A stretch of DNA of 64,000 nucleotides from Candidula unifasciata (GCA_905116865.2 CAJHNH020000824.1:980229-1044228); one strand, 5' to 3'. Counted from the stretch's first letter, positions 11,063 through 34,479 are shown. Numbers and translations are program-made. Notes: a model not told the origin generated them from the letters alone.

Positions 11063-11285
11063 GCGGACAGACAGACAGCTAGACAGACAGACAAAGATAT
11101 GCACACAATACTGTAAAATACAACCGAAGTATCCTGTCTTGCAGGCAGGTAGGCTGATGGACAGAAAGATAGGCGGGGATGTTGGCAGAGAGGCAGGTGG
11201 GCAGACTAGCAGACAGACAGATAGGTTGACAGACAGACAGACAGGCTGTCACTTGGGCTGATTGGGTGTCAGACAGGCAGACATT
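10880..11285. repeat. (ACAT)n / (GACA)n imperfect microsatellite block
   Basis: Mixed CATACATA sequence to about 11000, then (GACA)n with interruptions at 11013-11100 and 11200-11285. Confidence 0.8.
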
Positions 11286-11957
11286 TAGATAGGATGACAA
11301 AGCCAATGTGGAGCAAACAGCTATACTGTCAGATATGAATCTGGGCAGACATAAAAACATTTGAGGTACACATAGACAAGTTTTTAACTTTGTTGCTATA
11401 TCCGTATCTGAAGTGAAATATGATAACAACTGTTATTAGTTCGCTTCAAGGGCACAATCTGACTGGTGAAGTGTTCTGTCGACGATAAAAACAAGGAACT
11501 ACAGTCTTATCGACCGGGACACTAGCACACAGGTAACCTTATCTTAAACGTGGGTATTGGTTACACTAAGAATGTTGGCTGTCGACGGTGGTAACGGGAG
11601 TGTCTAGGCGGAAGTTGTGACTGACTGTCATCTGTCAACCCGTCATTTTCAATTTTTCTTAAAAATAAACTCGATACCACATATTATCAAGAAATAAATT
11701 AACGCAGCACAGGATGTGACTAAAAAACTCAAAGGGGGGGGGGGGGGGAGAGTAGTGTAGGCGCCCCAAAATACAACTGAAGGTTTCGACCAAAATCGTT
11801 TTCAAGGAATCTAACGAAAATCCCAAGTAACTATGACAAACGATAAAGTTAACTGCTTATGTTGTTTTAATTTATTACTTACACCCGCACGACGGTATTC
11901 GCCTCTGTTAAGATCTGTAATCGACTCTGTATGTATTCGCTGAGTCAATAATCATCA
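11286..11957. other. No gene recognised
   Basis: A G-run lies at 11736-11748. No coding signature or repeat family identified. Confidence 0.4.
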
Positions 11958-12476
11958 TCATCACGTGCCTTGCCGACTGGCGTGGGCGATCATGCCTCTC
12001 CATAATCTGCTATCTCCTGCAGCATGTATCAGTTCGTGTGCCGATACACCTCCATGACATGCAACAAGACTGTCAAGCATCTTATTTCGTTGTCTTCCTC
12101 TATCCCTCCTTCCACAGATCTTTCCAGTGGTCACAACATGTTCTATTTTCCCTCTTCTCATAAAATGTCTCCTTCTGATGTCTGTGATAAGTTGTCTTCG
12201 AGCTCCCACCTCTTTTAAAACCTATTTTTTGCTCTTTTTGGCTGTCCATGGTATTCTAAGCATTCTTCTTTTAAACCACATCTCTGAGGCCTCTAAAAAT
12301 TGTTTGGCCTGCCTACCAATTGTCCAGGATTCACAGCCATATGTTAAAACTGGATGTATGTAGCAAGCAAGAATTATTTTTCTAACTCTCAATGACAAGG
12401 ATATATTGCACAAGATGTTTTTCATTTTATAAAATGTTGTCAATATTGAACGCATTTCGACTCCGAAGGAAGCCAC
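11958..12476 (-). mobile_element. L-GAT LINE 3' end
   Basis: On the minus strand the last ~170 codons of a non-LTR ORF are readable in pieces: ACYIHPVLTYGCESWTIG, ASEMWFKRRMLRIPW, VVTTGKICGRRDRGR, then a CATGATGATG-type tail seen as TCATCATCATC at 11953-11963. It is the same family as 42830-43392, and the two share most residues. Frameshifts near 12220 separate the pieces. Confidence 0.75.
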
Positions 12477-13191
12477 CCTTTTTAGTCGTCTATGCTACAA
12501 GCTTCTACTGTATTAGTTCTACTGGGTCTGCCCGCTCCCCTTCACAATGGATCTCCGGAACCCATACGGGAAGCTGCTTTTTCAGAAAGTCGCCGTGGAC
12601 TGGTTTCAACTGTGCTATAATTACGCCTCATGGAGTATTACGTGTGCAACTGATGGTTTGTAACGACTGCTGCTTCCAATGACGATGCACAGCAATTTAG
12701 AGCGTGGGCGGGGGGGGGGGGTGTTTGTGTCTCTTCTCTGATAGCTGCCGTATACACAAACACACTCACACACACACGCGCACGCGCGCACACACACATA
12801 TATATACACACACAGTCTGGGCAAGCCCTTGGGCTTGTATTTTTTGCTTTTTTTTTTTTTCACCTGCGACAATGACAGGCAGTTTGTGGCACAGGAACTG
12901 AACAATCTCTTTCCGGGAAGTTGGAACCGTCACCAACAGACTGACTAAGTAAAGAGGCAAATATTGCTTTATTATGACAATAGATTCGGTCACATTCATT
13001 ACGCACTGCATAGGCAGAATTACAGAGTTTTAACCGTGTTCTGCGGAAAACAAACTACCACATAACAACGTATCTGAACAGCTACATTGGTTTGTGCAGT
13101 CAAAATCTTACATATCTGTATTTACCTATCAAAATTATTGAAGTAAAACAGATATGGGCAGATATCAGGTAGATGAGTGCAAACATGGATA
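12477..13191. other. No gene; (CA)n and G-run
   Basis: G-run at 12710-12721, (CA)n/(CG) tract at 12757-12814, T-run at 12849-12860. Nothing coding recognised. Confidence 0.45.
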
Positions 13192-13199
13192 GATATTTG

Positions 13200-13603
13200 G
13201 GCTATCCTCCGAATAACGGTCCCAAATTATCGTGGCTGAAAATATACCCTAACAGGGCCACAGTCACATGTCAATTGCGAACTTCCGGCGAATTAAATAG
13301 CGCACTTCTGCCACCACCGAGAGTATCTCTCGCTAGGCGTGGCGTGGATTGGGGCTAAACTAGTTGGGGGGACTCACGAGAAGCAGCTACCGCATCCCCC
13401 GCAGCTTCCCTTATTTTATTCGCTCCTGAGTCTCAGCAATCTAGTTTACCCCCAATCCACGCCGCGCCTAGCGGGAGATACTCTCGGCGGTGCCAGAAGT
13501 GCGCAATTTAAGTCGCCGGAAGTTCGCAATTGACATGTGACTGTCGCCCTGTTAGGGTATATTTCGGCCTCGATAATTTGGCACCGTTATTCGCAGGACA
13601 GCC
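13200..13603. mobile_element. FB-1: 404-bp foldback DNA element with 8-bp target duplication
   Basis: Two arms of about 170 bp are inverted copies. The left arm runs from GGCTATCCTCCGAATAACGG to about 13370; the right arm ends CCGTTATTCGCAGGACAGCC at 13603. They share long blocks such as CACATGTCAATTGCGAACTT and AGAGTATCTC, and are separated by about 70 bp. GATATTTG occurs at 13192-13199 and 13604-13611. Ends starting GG, long inverted repeats and an 8-bp duplication are compatible with the Merlin superfamily, but no transposase is present to confirm this. Confidence 0.85.
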
Positions 13604-13611
13604 GATATTTG

Positions 13612-13944
13612 CCGTGTGTCAGTGTGCCTCTGGAAAATGTTTACAATTTCACAAAGTATCTAGCTAGAGTGTATTTTATTACTTTTCTTCCCCAAAACCC
13701 ATGCCATGTATCGTTAATGATTCCTGTTCACAGCTTGTGTTATTGGTAGCGCTAAAAACACTCGTATAATGTTTCTTAATGTACTGATGCCAAGCTGTCT
13801 ATTGTATGTTCACTGGCTCCCTTTGCTTCTGTTTATTACAATTGTCCGGTTACTATGTCAAATTATAGCTTCCCTCTTCCCATAATGTTCACGAAGAATG
13901 GGGATTGCCTATTTCAAATGCGACTGACCAGTTATTTTGAAGGT
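13612..13944. other. No gene recognised
   Basis: Unique AT-rich sequence between FB-1 and the next SINE. Confidence 0.4.
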
Positions 13945-13958
13945 TAATGTCTGTAAAA

Positions 13959-14188
13959 GTCGGCTCTGTGGCTAAGTCGATGCGAACGCTTCGCTTCATA
14001 ATGCCGGAATGCCAGGTTCGATCCCAGCTGCGGACAATGCGTCTTTGTTGGTTTCAACAGTGGTATCAAGCAAGCCGACCGTCCAGGAAGCAATGGCAAA
14101 CTACTGGATGTAAATTGCCTAGAGAAACCCCACAACAGCCAGGGGCTTTTAGGGTTGGTTCTGCAACGTCCTGTAAAGGATACGCAAC
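13959..14188 (+). mobile_element. SINE-A copy (tRNA-derived) with 14-bp target duplication
   Basis: The head GTCGGCTCTGTGGCTAAGTC has an A-box-like TGGCTAAGTCGATG and a perfect B-box GGTTCGATCCC about 50 bp on. The body contains GGCAAACTACTGGA and ends AAGGATACGCAAC. TAATGTCTGTAAAA lies at 13945-13958 and 14189-14202. These features fit RNA polymerase III transcription and LINE-driven insertion. Confidence 0.88.
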
Positions 14189-14202
14189 TAATGTCTGTAA
14201 AA

Positions 14203-14560
14203 TGTTCAAATCCCTCCCCCCCCCCCCGCTTTTCTTTTTTCAAAAATCTTAAACCGCCTTGTTGTCATTTCGGTATAAAACTCTGCAGTTTCTACATGTT
14301 TCTCACCAGTCTTCCAACTCTGTATAATTTACCATTTTACGTCGAGTTTGGCTACATACGAATCTTTCTTTTGTCTGAATTTCCTGGAAAAAAAAACACA
14401 GAGACGGTCCAAGTGTGTACCGCATTTTAGCATTATGAAACCTCTTCTACGTTCTACTTCGTCCTTCGCTTCGTTAGTATCACTAAGATGTAAGGATGTT
14501 TTAACAATGCACATGACATTGCTCCCCACCAAATCTGCAAATAAAGGAGGAATGGGGTTT
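14203..14560. other. No gene recognised
   Basis: A C-run at 14216-14227 follows the SINE; short unsupported frames elsewhere. Confidence 0.4.
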
Positions 14561-14937
14561 GAGGTTTGAACAACGCATCACCATCATGGCACACTGGTAG
14601 TAACCCATAAGTGCTCAGGTCTGAGTACGAAGAAGCTTAGCACAGAGTATTGTCAGGCTCTGTAGCACCGGCGAGGATCCTAAAATACTTTGGGTAGATC
14701 TTTAACTCCAAAATGTTGCCCAGGCAGCGCCGTTATGCTTCTCTTTTAAATTTCCAACTGCCAAGATATTTTTTTTTTACGTGCGCTACAAGGCACACAG
14801 TAGTCCGATCTCAGATACAGAGACCAGGGGTAATTACTAAAAATCCAAGTGAAAAATCCTAGTCCTTACCAAGAATTGAACCCGGAACCTCTAGCACTCG
14901 AGGCGAACACCATGCCCCGAGATCACCGTGACTCACT
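14561..14937 (-). mobile_element. SINE-C copy, near full length
   Basis: Read on the minus strand it has a tRNA-like head with GCCTCGAGTGCTAGAGG and B-box GGTTCAATTC. The body carries CTTGGATTTTTAG, CTCTGTATCTGAGATC and GGATCCTCGCC. It ends near GTTGTTCAAACCTC. Confidence 0.75.
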
Positions 14938-16109
14938 GGGAAGGAGTGTCCCCTGCTAATGAAGTGCCTTCTTTCTAATGACACCCCTACGTCATACCTG
15001 TGACTTCAACGAAACAATTCCAGCTTAGGTAAACTTACACTTGCGTAAACGTGATTGTGAACAATTCACAGTCAAACCACAAAGAAGCCGAAACCTGTAA
15101 AACTAGATCAGTATGTTAAGTCTACAATTACGCAACAGCCTAACACACTAATCTCTGAACATAGATCTCTGCGGGTTGGATTTCAATGTTCCGTTAGCTG
15201 CTTCCTGTTCGTTATAGAGATCCAGCCCCCCCCCCCACCCCTTTTTACCCTTCTAGCCAAAGGTGCCGGTATTCAGCATAAAGTTTCTTTAGAAGTTAAG
15301 GTATTTACCACGAAATATCTTTGAAAACATGATGCCAAAACAACAAGGAATCTATAAGTGTACCATTGTGCACCGAAAAAAAAAAAAAAACATGTAGAGA
15401 AAATTTGTAATTATTTTACCACGTGTGTCTTTGCAGTTAGTATGTTTTCACGTTCGAATCCTAATACTGTGAGGTCGTATGGATTTCCGTCATTCAATCC
15501 AGTGCTGTCTCCACTGTGAAGGAAGACTGCAATGAATATCCAACATTATCTGTCTTTCGTTCTGACTGTTCACTCTATAAGACGGCTGTTCACCATTTTG
15601 TATGCTATATTCTCACTTGTATCGCTCCCTAACTCCGAGTCCGTTGCCTTTAATTTGTTCTTCCAGTATTGTTTTTTAAAAGTGTTATGTCTTTCAATTA
15701 AATAATTCACTCCTCTCATTTCTTTTAAGAAAGATATAAAACCGATCGAAAAGTATATAAGCAAGCTTCACAATATAACAAATACAAAGAAAACGTGAAC
15801 GTTGCTGCTATTGAGCCCTTATCAGCACACATCTCACTCATTTCTTTTAGCAACTCTCGTTTCATTCCCACGTTCTCGTGTGTTATTGCTTTTGTTTCCA
15901 TGAAATACGACACATTTTTAAAAAATATCCATACATCCAGAGACTCAGTCCGGCTTTCTGAACCGGATTTAGGCTTAAGCTAAACAAAATATAACTCATT
16001 TTCTCACAAACAGTGGGCGTCTCATAAATTTTTTAGAGTATTTTAGTCTAAATAGACTTTCTCCCCGGAAATGTCATTCCCATGGCATCGCTACTGATCC
16101 ACTGTTTAT
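14938..16109. other. No gene recognised
   Basis: C-run at 15227-15236 and A-run at 15376-15390. Minus-strand frames at 15570-15913 have no recognised homology. Confidence 0.4.
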
Positions 16110-16895
16110 TCTACGGATCAACATCATGGCACACGGGTGTCATCCATAACTGCTCCTTTCTACTACTAACTCAAGCATGAGTCTGAAGAATCACAACGCA
16201 GTGTACGAGCTCCGTTGCACCGGCGAGGATCCTGAAATACTTGGGTAGATTTTAAACTCAAAATGTTGCCCGATCATCGCCGTTAGGCTACTCTTTTCGT
16301 TTTCCAACTGCCATTGAATGAACTGACACTGGCTATTTCCATGCGTGTGGGCGTAGACTTGTCGATGGATGTTTTCGGAGGCCGTCCTCTTGCTCTTGTA
16401 GCTGATATTTTAAGATGTAGTGCTTGTGGTATCTGCATTCTAACCAGATGGGCAAACCACTTGGTCTTCTGTTTCTCGATGAATATGGTACAAGGTGTCG
16501 TTCCAACAATTTGTCTGATAATATAATTATTCGTTCAATCTTGAATGGTTAGGTTGGCTGCTTTTCTCAGGCATCTCGCCTCGCAGGTGGTGATTTTGCG
16601 TATACGGGCTTTAGATAGTATCCATGTTTGGTACTGGTGGCGTAAAGGTGGAATGAATATGCTGTTTATAATCGGTACCCCCGACACCTCCCTAAGGTAC
16701 AAAGTGGAAGAGAAGGAAAAGGACTAATTTTGTAAGTGCACAAGAATACACACGGGTATCCGATCTTACTACCCAGAGATCAGCGGAAATTACCAGAATT
16801 CCAAGTGCAAAAATCCTAGCCTTCACCACGGGTTTGAACTCGGGGCCTTTAGCATTTGAAGTGAACACGATACCTCGAGACCACTCAGCCCCCAA
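16110..16895 (-). mobile_element. SINE-C copy split by a LINE
   Basis: 16110-16312 matches the 3' half and about 16728-16895 the tRNA-like 5' half of SINE-C. The join in intact copies lies between AACTGCCA and AAGTGCACAAG. The piece between is a LINE fragment. No target duplication could be defined. Confidence 0.65.
16313..16727 (-). mobile_element. RTE-type LINE 3' fragment inside SINE-C
   Basis: The complement of 16390-16600 corresponds to the C-terminal LINE segment (retroelement-like spacing of WFAHLVRMQ-type residues). The surrounding text resembles 808-1187 and 40680-40930: GTGGGCAAACCACTT-like and AGGCATCTCG-like blocks. Confidence 0.5.
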
Positions 16896-17084
16896 CCTGT
16901 AATTATCATTATCAACAACCTTATGAAATTCCTTGGGGCAAGACAATTTTACGTCGATTGATCGTTGGGAGCACTGGCTATTGTCATTCCATGTGGATGC
17001 AGAACGCCTTTAATGTCAACAGTCCATATTTTCCATTAGGTGCCATCTTGATTTCACGTCAGCCTTTTTGTGTGTAGCGCATGA
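16896..17084. other. No feature recognised
   Basis: Short unique stretch. Confidence 0.35.
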
Positions 17085-17352
17085 GTTGGTAGTTGTTATG
17101 TTTTAAAACGACTCGTAATCCAACGTACCGCGATCGAAACCCACTGCTAGCTGCGTGGATTTTTATCATAGTATGGGGCGTCGCAGGTCGGCCCAGCCTA
17201 AAATGAGTACCAGGATGGCTGTCCTGGGGAAGTAAAGACGGTCGGCGTAATGCTCACCACATTACCCATCCAGTGCCGATTGGTCGGTAAAAATATGGGA
17301 CGCTCTGCCCATATACCCTATGCGCCTTAGGCGTAATAAGGGATCTTTACTT
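17085..17352 (+). mobile_element. SINE-B copy with degenerate head
   Basis: Body blocks CAGCCTAAAATGAGTACCAG, GGGAAGTAAAGACGG and GTGCCGATTGGTC match SINE-B. The 5' tRNA part is degraded (CGATCGAAACCC near 17131). It ends in a (TTTAC)n tail at 17335-17352. Confidence 0.65.
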
Positions 17353-17865
17353 TACTTTACTGTTTTCAAACGTCCTGAAACCTGGTGTATGTTTACTTCT
17401 CAACATAGACAGTTCAAGGGTTACACAGCTTAACCAGCTTAAAGCCTAACCACGACTTAATGCCACCACAGGAGCAGTTGATATCTTTTTCAAATTTCAA
17501 TACGGCGGATATACAGATAAAGTGTCAGTCTCGTTATCGAAACGCAATATCGCTAGAGTATAAATATTCCCAACACTCAAGTTACCAAGAAATTTGACCA
17601 GGAAGTGCTGATACATCCTGATAGACCAAAGTTCAAGCAGCAGAAATTTAAGAAAAAATAAACTAGCATAGTTTAATTATTACTGCCTCATTACCGCCCT
17701 AGTTACGTCCGCATTGTGCCTGTTTTCAATTACAGTCGAGTTCCGCATGGCTTGGTATCCTTTGAAAGCCACCATATCGGAATATCAATAACCAGCCGTG
17801 GCCATTCAGACTTGGAAATTTGTCATGCAGATAATAACAGGTTCTCTTGTTATGCGTCTGTTGTG
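17353..17865. other. No gene recognised
   Basis: Unique AT-rich sequence. Confidence 0.4.
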
Positions 17866-17945
17866 TTAGAACGAAGGAACGAACTTTATTTTTAAAGGGT
17901 TAAGAATTGGGCACGCAGGCCCAGCTATCATTCTGCTCTTTCTCT
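17866..17945 (-). mobile_element. L-TTCG LINE 3' terminus, 80 bp
   Basis: On the minus strand it reads GGGCCTGCGTGCCCAATTC, TTAACCC, then TTTAAAAATAAAGTTCGTTC. The same terminus occurs at 18964-19020, 22318-22395 and 42543-42620. AATAAA just before the tail looks like a poly(A) signal. Confidence 0.7.
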
Positions 17946-18960
<1,015 letters not shown>

Positions 18961-19866
18961 GCACGAACGAACGAACAAACACATTTTATTTTTAAAGGGT
19001 TAAGAACTGGGCACGCAGGCGCGTCTAACTTACTGCCCTTGGAGGTCTCCCTCCGTTCTTACATCATTTCATTCATACATCAAGTAACTGTAAACAGTGT
19101 TAATAGCATCAACATATTCAGTACAAGCATTGGAATGTGAGCATGTCTAACTACAGTAAACAGTAGTCGTTGTTATACGTATAGGGAAAGTGTGCGCTAT
19201 TTCTAAAATATGTTTTAAATCTTCTATGGGGACATATAATCTATGCTCAGATAATATTCGAACAGTTTCCGAATGCATGCATACGGCCTAGTAGCATTTT
19301 TGACGTGTTGTTTAAGATATTTCCACGATATAGCTGTGGAGTAAGCCAAACGTGTTTTGTATAGGTCTGTCTTAGGTTTAGGGATGTGTAATATTTTTAG
19401 GCGTTTACTATGCCTTCCATTATATTTAAACAACGGTCATAAGTTACATGGAGCCTTCTGGAATAATATGTTGTGAATAAATGTGGCGTTATGAAAAGTA
19501 GACGTTCAGTAAGCTGTAGAAGCATAAGGCCTTTATATGTTTCTGAACTCACTGTCCCATGATTGTTACTTTTGAGCAAATGGCGCTCAGTGATGTGGGT
19601 CGCTTGATAACAGAATTAGAACAGTAATCCAATACTGTAGAGCAATATTCTATACATGTCTGGATGTAGACGTATAGCATATCTTTCTTGTGTTTTCATC
19701 AAGAAAGTTTTTAATTTTTGCAAGTTGGTAAACCTTTTTAGCTGTTCGTTTCACAAGTGCTTGAACATGAGAGTAGAAGATTAGATTTGCATCCGTGACT
19801 AACCCCAGTGCTTTGTGCTCAGTTACACTTTCCACTTGAGTCCCCCAAATGTAGAGTTGAAGCGCT
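18961..19866 (-). mobile_element. L-TTCG LINE, 5'-truncated, with readable C-terminal ORF
   Basis: The minus strand encodes pieces of a non-LTR ORF C-terminus: GTQVESVTEHKALGLV, SHVQALVKRTAKKVYQL, later TERLLFITPHLF, RRLHVTYDRCLNI, YSTAISWKYLKQHVKNA and FEYYLS. These match the usual post-RT region of CR1/L2-like LINEs. Stops and frameshifts separate the pieces. The 3' UTR ends in the L-TTCG terminus at 18964-19020, followed by the microsatellite tail. Confidence 0.75.
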
Positions 19867-19870
19867 CTCT

Positions 19871-19946
19871 TCTTCTTCTTCTTCTTCTTCTTCTTCTTCT
19901 TCTTCTTCTTCTTCTTCTTCTTCTTCTTCTTCTTCTTCTTCTTCTT
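19871..19946. repeat. (TTC)n, AAG tail of the adjacent RTE
   Basis: About 25 TTC units, immediately 3' (in element orientation) of an L-AAG copy. The same tail marks the end of the copies at 47908 and 25518. Confidence 0.85.
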
Positions 19947-21044
19947 CATTTCTAGCCCCCAATGAAGCATAGGCCCCCAACCAACTTACGGGAAGTAGTT
20001 CTATACTTTGCCATTGCATGCAGCTCTTCCCATGTTCTCCTAATTTTTGTAAATTCATTCTCCAGCTCCCGTCTCCATGTGTTTTTTGGCCTTTCTTTAT
20101 TCCTATGCCCCTGTGTGTTTTAATGCAAAGACATTCTAGTAATATTGTTCTCCCGTTCTCTCAATGTGTGTCCTATCCAACGCCAGCGTCCTTTCTTCAC
20201 CTCTTGGACCTCTGGAGCTTGCTTAGTTCTCTCCCAAAGCCTCAGTGATTCTTTCATACCATTGTAATTCCCTATATTCTGCGCAGGCACCAGTTAATGA
20301 ATGTCTGTAGTTTATTAGTAATTGCCTTAGTTGTTCTCCATGTTTCCACCCCATACAAAAGTGCTGATTTGACATTAGAATTAAAAATTATAAGTTTAGC
20401 ATTTATTTTAATTTATTTTGACCTCCAAAAATTCCATGGTGCTGTGAAAGCTTCTCTTGCCTTTTGTATTGTTATTTTAATATCTCTATCAATTCTTCCA
20501 TCTTTATCTATATTACTGACCAAATAGGTGTACGACTCCACGTCTTGGAGTGGGGTGCCATTGAGAGAAACCACATAACTATTTGTCTGATTTAATCTAT
20601 TTATCTTTGTCTTTCCTTAAAGGATTTTCAGACCTAACTACTGTGACATCGCATCAAATATATTTAATTTATCTTACATCTCATTCCGTGAATCAGATAA
20701 AAGAGAAATATCATCATCGAAGTCCAGATGCTGAAGTTGTTTTGTAGGGGTCCACTGAATTCCATTCTTACTGTTAGATGTTACTATCTTCATAATCCAG
20801 TCTATAGCCAGTGAAAATAGGAGAGGAGACAAACGCCATCCCTGTCGCACAGCTGTTTTTATTTCAAACGTATCTGTTAGCTTTCCTTCATGAAGACATT
20901 TCATGCCTTTACAAAGTTAATAATTTTATGTGGGATTTTATAGTGCCCCATCAGTTCCCAGAGAGATTCCCTATCAATGTTGTCAAATGCTATTTCATGG
21001 TCTATGAATCCAATGTAAAGTGGGAAGTTCAGTTCAATGCTTTG

Positions 21045-21045
<1 letters not shown>
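19947..21045 (-). mobile_element. L-AAG (SR2-like RTE) 5'-truncated copy
   Basis: Closely matches 47923-49050 by eye. The minus strand retains RT residues: TDTFEIKTAVRQGWRLSPLL, LAIDWIMKIVTSN and HLDFDDDISLLS. The catalytic FADD-type box has become FDDD. Frames are broken elsewhere. The match stops at an (AT)n tract at 21046. Confidence 0.8.

Positions 21046-21134
<89 letters not shown>
21046..21134. repeat. (AT)n microsatellite
   Basis: About 44 AT units at the 5' truncation point of the L-AAG copy. Confidence 0.9.
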
Positions 21135-21137
<3 letters not shown>

Positions 21138-21501
21138 CCTAGTGTTTCTGGATTGGGATCATTGCTATTTTTTATGCAGACTATTTTCTATGTGCGTATG
21201 GTTTGTTTAAAGGAGCCTTTTCACGCCCTTGAGGATATCAGAAACATCAGTGTTAGGCCTTCATTGTACAGAGACCAACTGGGCAGCAATCAAGGATTCC
21301 AACGTGATGTTAAAATTACCACGCATCCATTATCTTTTGAAATATGGGTCTTCACACCAAAAAAGTGATCTTCCAATGAAGTGAAAAAGGTTTTTCATAA
21401 TGTGTAATGTATTTATGCATATTTTACTTCAGAATAACGAATTTATGTCTCTCTTTTCGACAGATCGCTGAAGTCAAGTCATATTTAATTATTCTAACAA
21501 A

Positions 21502-32322
<10,821 letters not shown>

Positions 32323-32390
32323 TACTAATTAAATGTAATTTTTAAAATTTAAGGCAATGATTTTCAGCTTGAAAAAAAAAAATCCATCCG

Positions 32391-32525
32391 TATGCAAAAT
32401 ACTGTTTTGTATGCAAAATACTGTTTTGTATGCAAAATACTGTTTTGTATGCAAAATACTGTTTTGTATGCAAAATACTGTTTTGTATGCAAAATACTGT
32501 TTTGTATGCAAAATACTGTTTCGTA
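32391..32525. repeat. 19-bp minisatellite, 7 units
   Basis: Unit TATGCAAAATACTGTTTTG, 19 bp, nearly identical copies about 70 bp after the stop codon of the CABIT gene. Confidence 0.9.
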
Positions 32526-32614
32526 TAAGACAATGTATCACCTGAAATATTTTATCATAGCCCATCAGTGGAGAACAATATGGAATGACTGTGAACTATT
32601 GGTGAATGATGTTA

Positions 32615-33080
32615 CACATTAGTTAACCATTGTGAGAAATTAGTGAACCATTCAAACAAATTAGTGAACCACTGTGATAAATTAGTGAAACATTGTGATA
32701 AATTAGTGAACCACTGTAACAGATTAGTGAACCACTGTAACAAATCAGTGAACCACTGTAACAATTCAGTGAACAACCCGTAACAAATCAGTGAACCTTT
32801 GTAACAAATCAGTAAACCATTGTAACAAATCAGTGAACCATTGTAACAAATCAGTGAACCATTGTAACAAATCAATGAACCACTGTAACAAATCAATGAA
32901 CCACTGTAACACATCAGTGAACCACTGTAACAAATCAGTGAACCAATGTAACAAATCAGTGAACCACTGTAACAAATTAGTCAATCACTGTAATGAATCA
33001 ATGAACCATTGTAACACATTAGTGAACCTTTGTAACACATTAGGGAATCATTGAAACAAATGTGTGAACCATTGTAAAAA
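32615..33080. repeat. 21-bp minisatellite, about 22 units
   Basis: Unit AACCACTGTAACAAATCAGTG with drift at both edges. Frames are open on both strands because the unit is 7 codons; not a gene. Confidence 0.9.
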
Positions 33081-33139
33081 GTTTTGGAAATATGAAAATA
33101 GTGGTGATAGGTGTAAAACCTCTTCTCGTTTTTACTTTC

Positions 33140-33303
33140 ATCTGTTGTAAACTCTATTGGAAAATTCTGGTTGTTCATCTACTACTGGACCTAGGTCTTG
33201 GCCCAGAACTTGAGTTTATGCATGCACATCCATTTTACAGATGTGGTTTATCTGTCTGCAGACTGCTGGTTCCTTGCCTCTCAGGCAGATGTATTCTGAC
33301 TTT
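33140..33303 (+). repeat. Rep-F copy 2
   Basis: TTCTGGTTGTTCATCTACT, TGGACCTAGGTC and GCCTCTCAGGCAGATGTA match 30464-30700. Confidence 0.55.
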
Positions 33304-33558
33304 GGTTCTTTCGTATTTTCCTACCCCATATGATGTCACAGGACAGTCCAATATTTAGAGTCTGGTAAGACCAGATTTTCTGGCTTTCTAATGAAAACCA
33401 GAACATCTATAACTGGGCCTAACCCCAACCCAGCTACATCCCACGTGAGAGTGCAGCTTAGGTCCTACAACTGCCTGCAGCCTATCTACCACCCCTAATA
33501 TCTTGGACTGTCCCGTGACCTGTGGATTTAACCTGTTTAAGGTTATTGCGAAAAAACC
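33304..33558. mobile_element. MITE-X copy 2
   Basis: TCCTACCCCATATGATGTCAC and GTCACAGGACAGTCCAATAT on the left, CTTGGACTGTCCCGTGACC on the right; the central ACATCCCACGTGAGAGTGCAG is shared with copies 1 and 3. Confidence 0.6.
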
Positions 33559-33639
33559 CTGACTTTAAAGGAACACCCTAATTAGAAACCTCCTACTGCA
33601 TGTTTGTTTAAGGGGATGGGGTGGGTTCACTCTCTTTTT

Positions 33640-34195
33640 CCCTCTAAAACTGAGCCCTGGAACCCACACAGGGAGTGTAAAAGATCCTTTTACAGGCGTT
33701 GCAGAACCAACCCCAGCATTGTTTGGCTGTTGTTCTTTTTCTAGGCAAATTTTACATTTGGTAGTTCCCTGTTGGGATTCCGGTGCCCTGTTATAGGGAA
33801 AACAAGAATAGACCAACTGTCTACCCAAAAGCATGTCGTAAGATTTGACTAATTGGGAACTTCCTTCGAAGTAGGAGTGCATCTGCCTGAGAGACAAGGA
33901 ACCAGCAGTCTGCATACAAATGAGTCAGATCTGTAAATTGGATGCACAAGCAACACTCAGGTTTTGGAATAGGACTGCAGTTCAAAAGTGGATGAACAAC
34001 CATAACTTTCCGCCAGTGTTTACAGCTGGTGAACACAAAGAAGAAGAGTAGACATTTGGGGGTTTGCCATTGCTTACCTAACGGTCAGCTCTCAGTGCTA
34101 CTGTCAAAACCAATGCAAGACAAACCGTCCACAGCTGGGATTGAACTTGACACCCCAGCATTACATAATTGCAACCCCTAAGCTACAGATGCCAC
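33640..34195 (-). mobile_element. SINE-A copy interrupted by Rep-F
   Basis: 33690-33761 is the SINE-A 3' half (CAGGCGTTGCAGAACC, CTAGGCAAATTTTACATTTG). 34052-34195 is the 5' half, with decayed B-box complement GGGATTGAACTTG. ACATTTGG is repeated at 33754-33761 and 34052-34059, bracketing the Rep-F insert. Confidence 0.65.
33762..34051 (-). repeat. Rep-F copy 3 inserted in SINE-A
   Basis: Inverse of 30464-30700 in its right half (GCATCTGCCTGAGAGACAAG, GTGGATGAACAACCATAAC). The AAGAAGAAG end at 34040-34048 lies at the insertion edge, as for a retroposon tail. Confidence 0.6.
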
Positions 34196-34479
34196 CAAAA
34201 ATTGATTACAGAAGTCAAATATTTGCAAAAATAAAAGTAAAAATTGTGCTATCTCCACAATGAAGGCTAACTGCAATGTATCCACGGATAACTATTGGAA
34301 TATTATGGTTTGAAGCCTCACTGTTTTCCATGGTGCAACTCTCATACCACTATCTGAAAGCTATGGGAATGGTCTGTTTCTAAACTGCCAATCACAGGAA
34401 TTGAACACTGTTAATTCATTTCACTAACATCTAAGCCAGAGAACTGCAAATGTTGACACAGTACTAAATATTAGTGTGG
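34196..34479. other. No feature recognised
   Basis: Unique AT-rich sequence. Confidence 0.4.

Noticed and set aside
15570..15913. Minus-strand exons
   Set aside because: Two short overlapping frames with no homology, no splice-site support.
32612..33054. Overlapping repeat frames on both strands (SLICYN / NHCNKSV)
   Set aside because: 21-bp minisatellite; frames are open by unit arithmetic.
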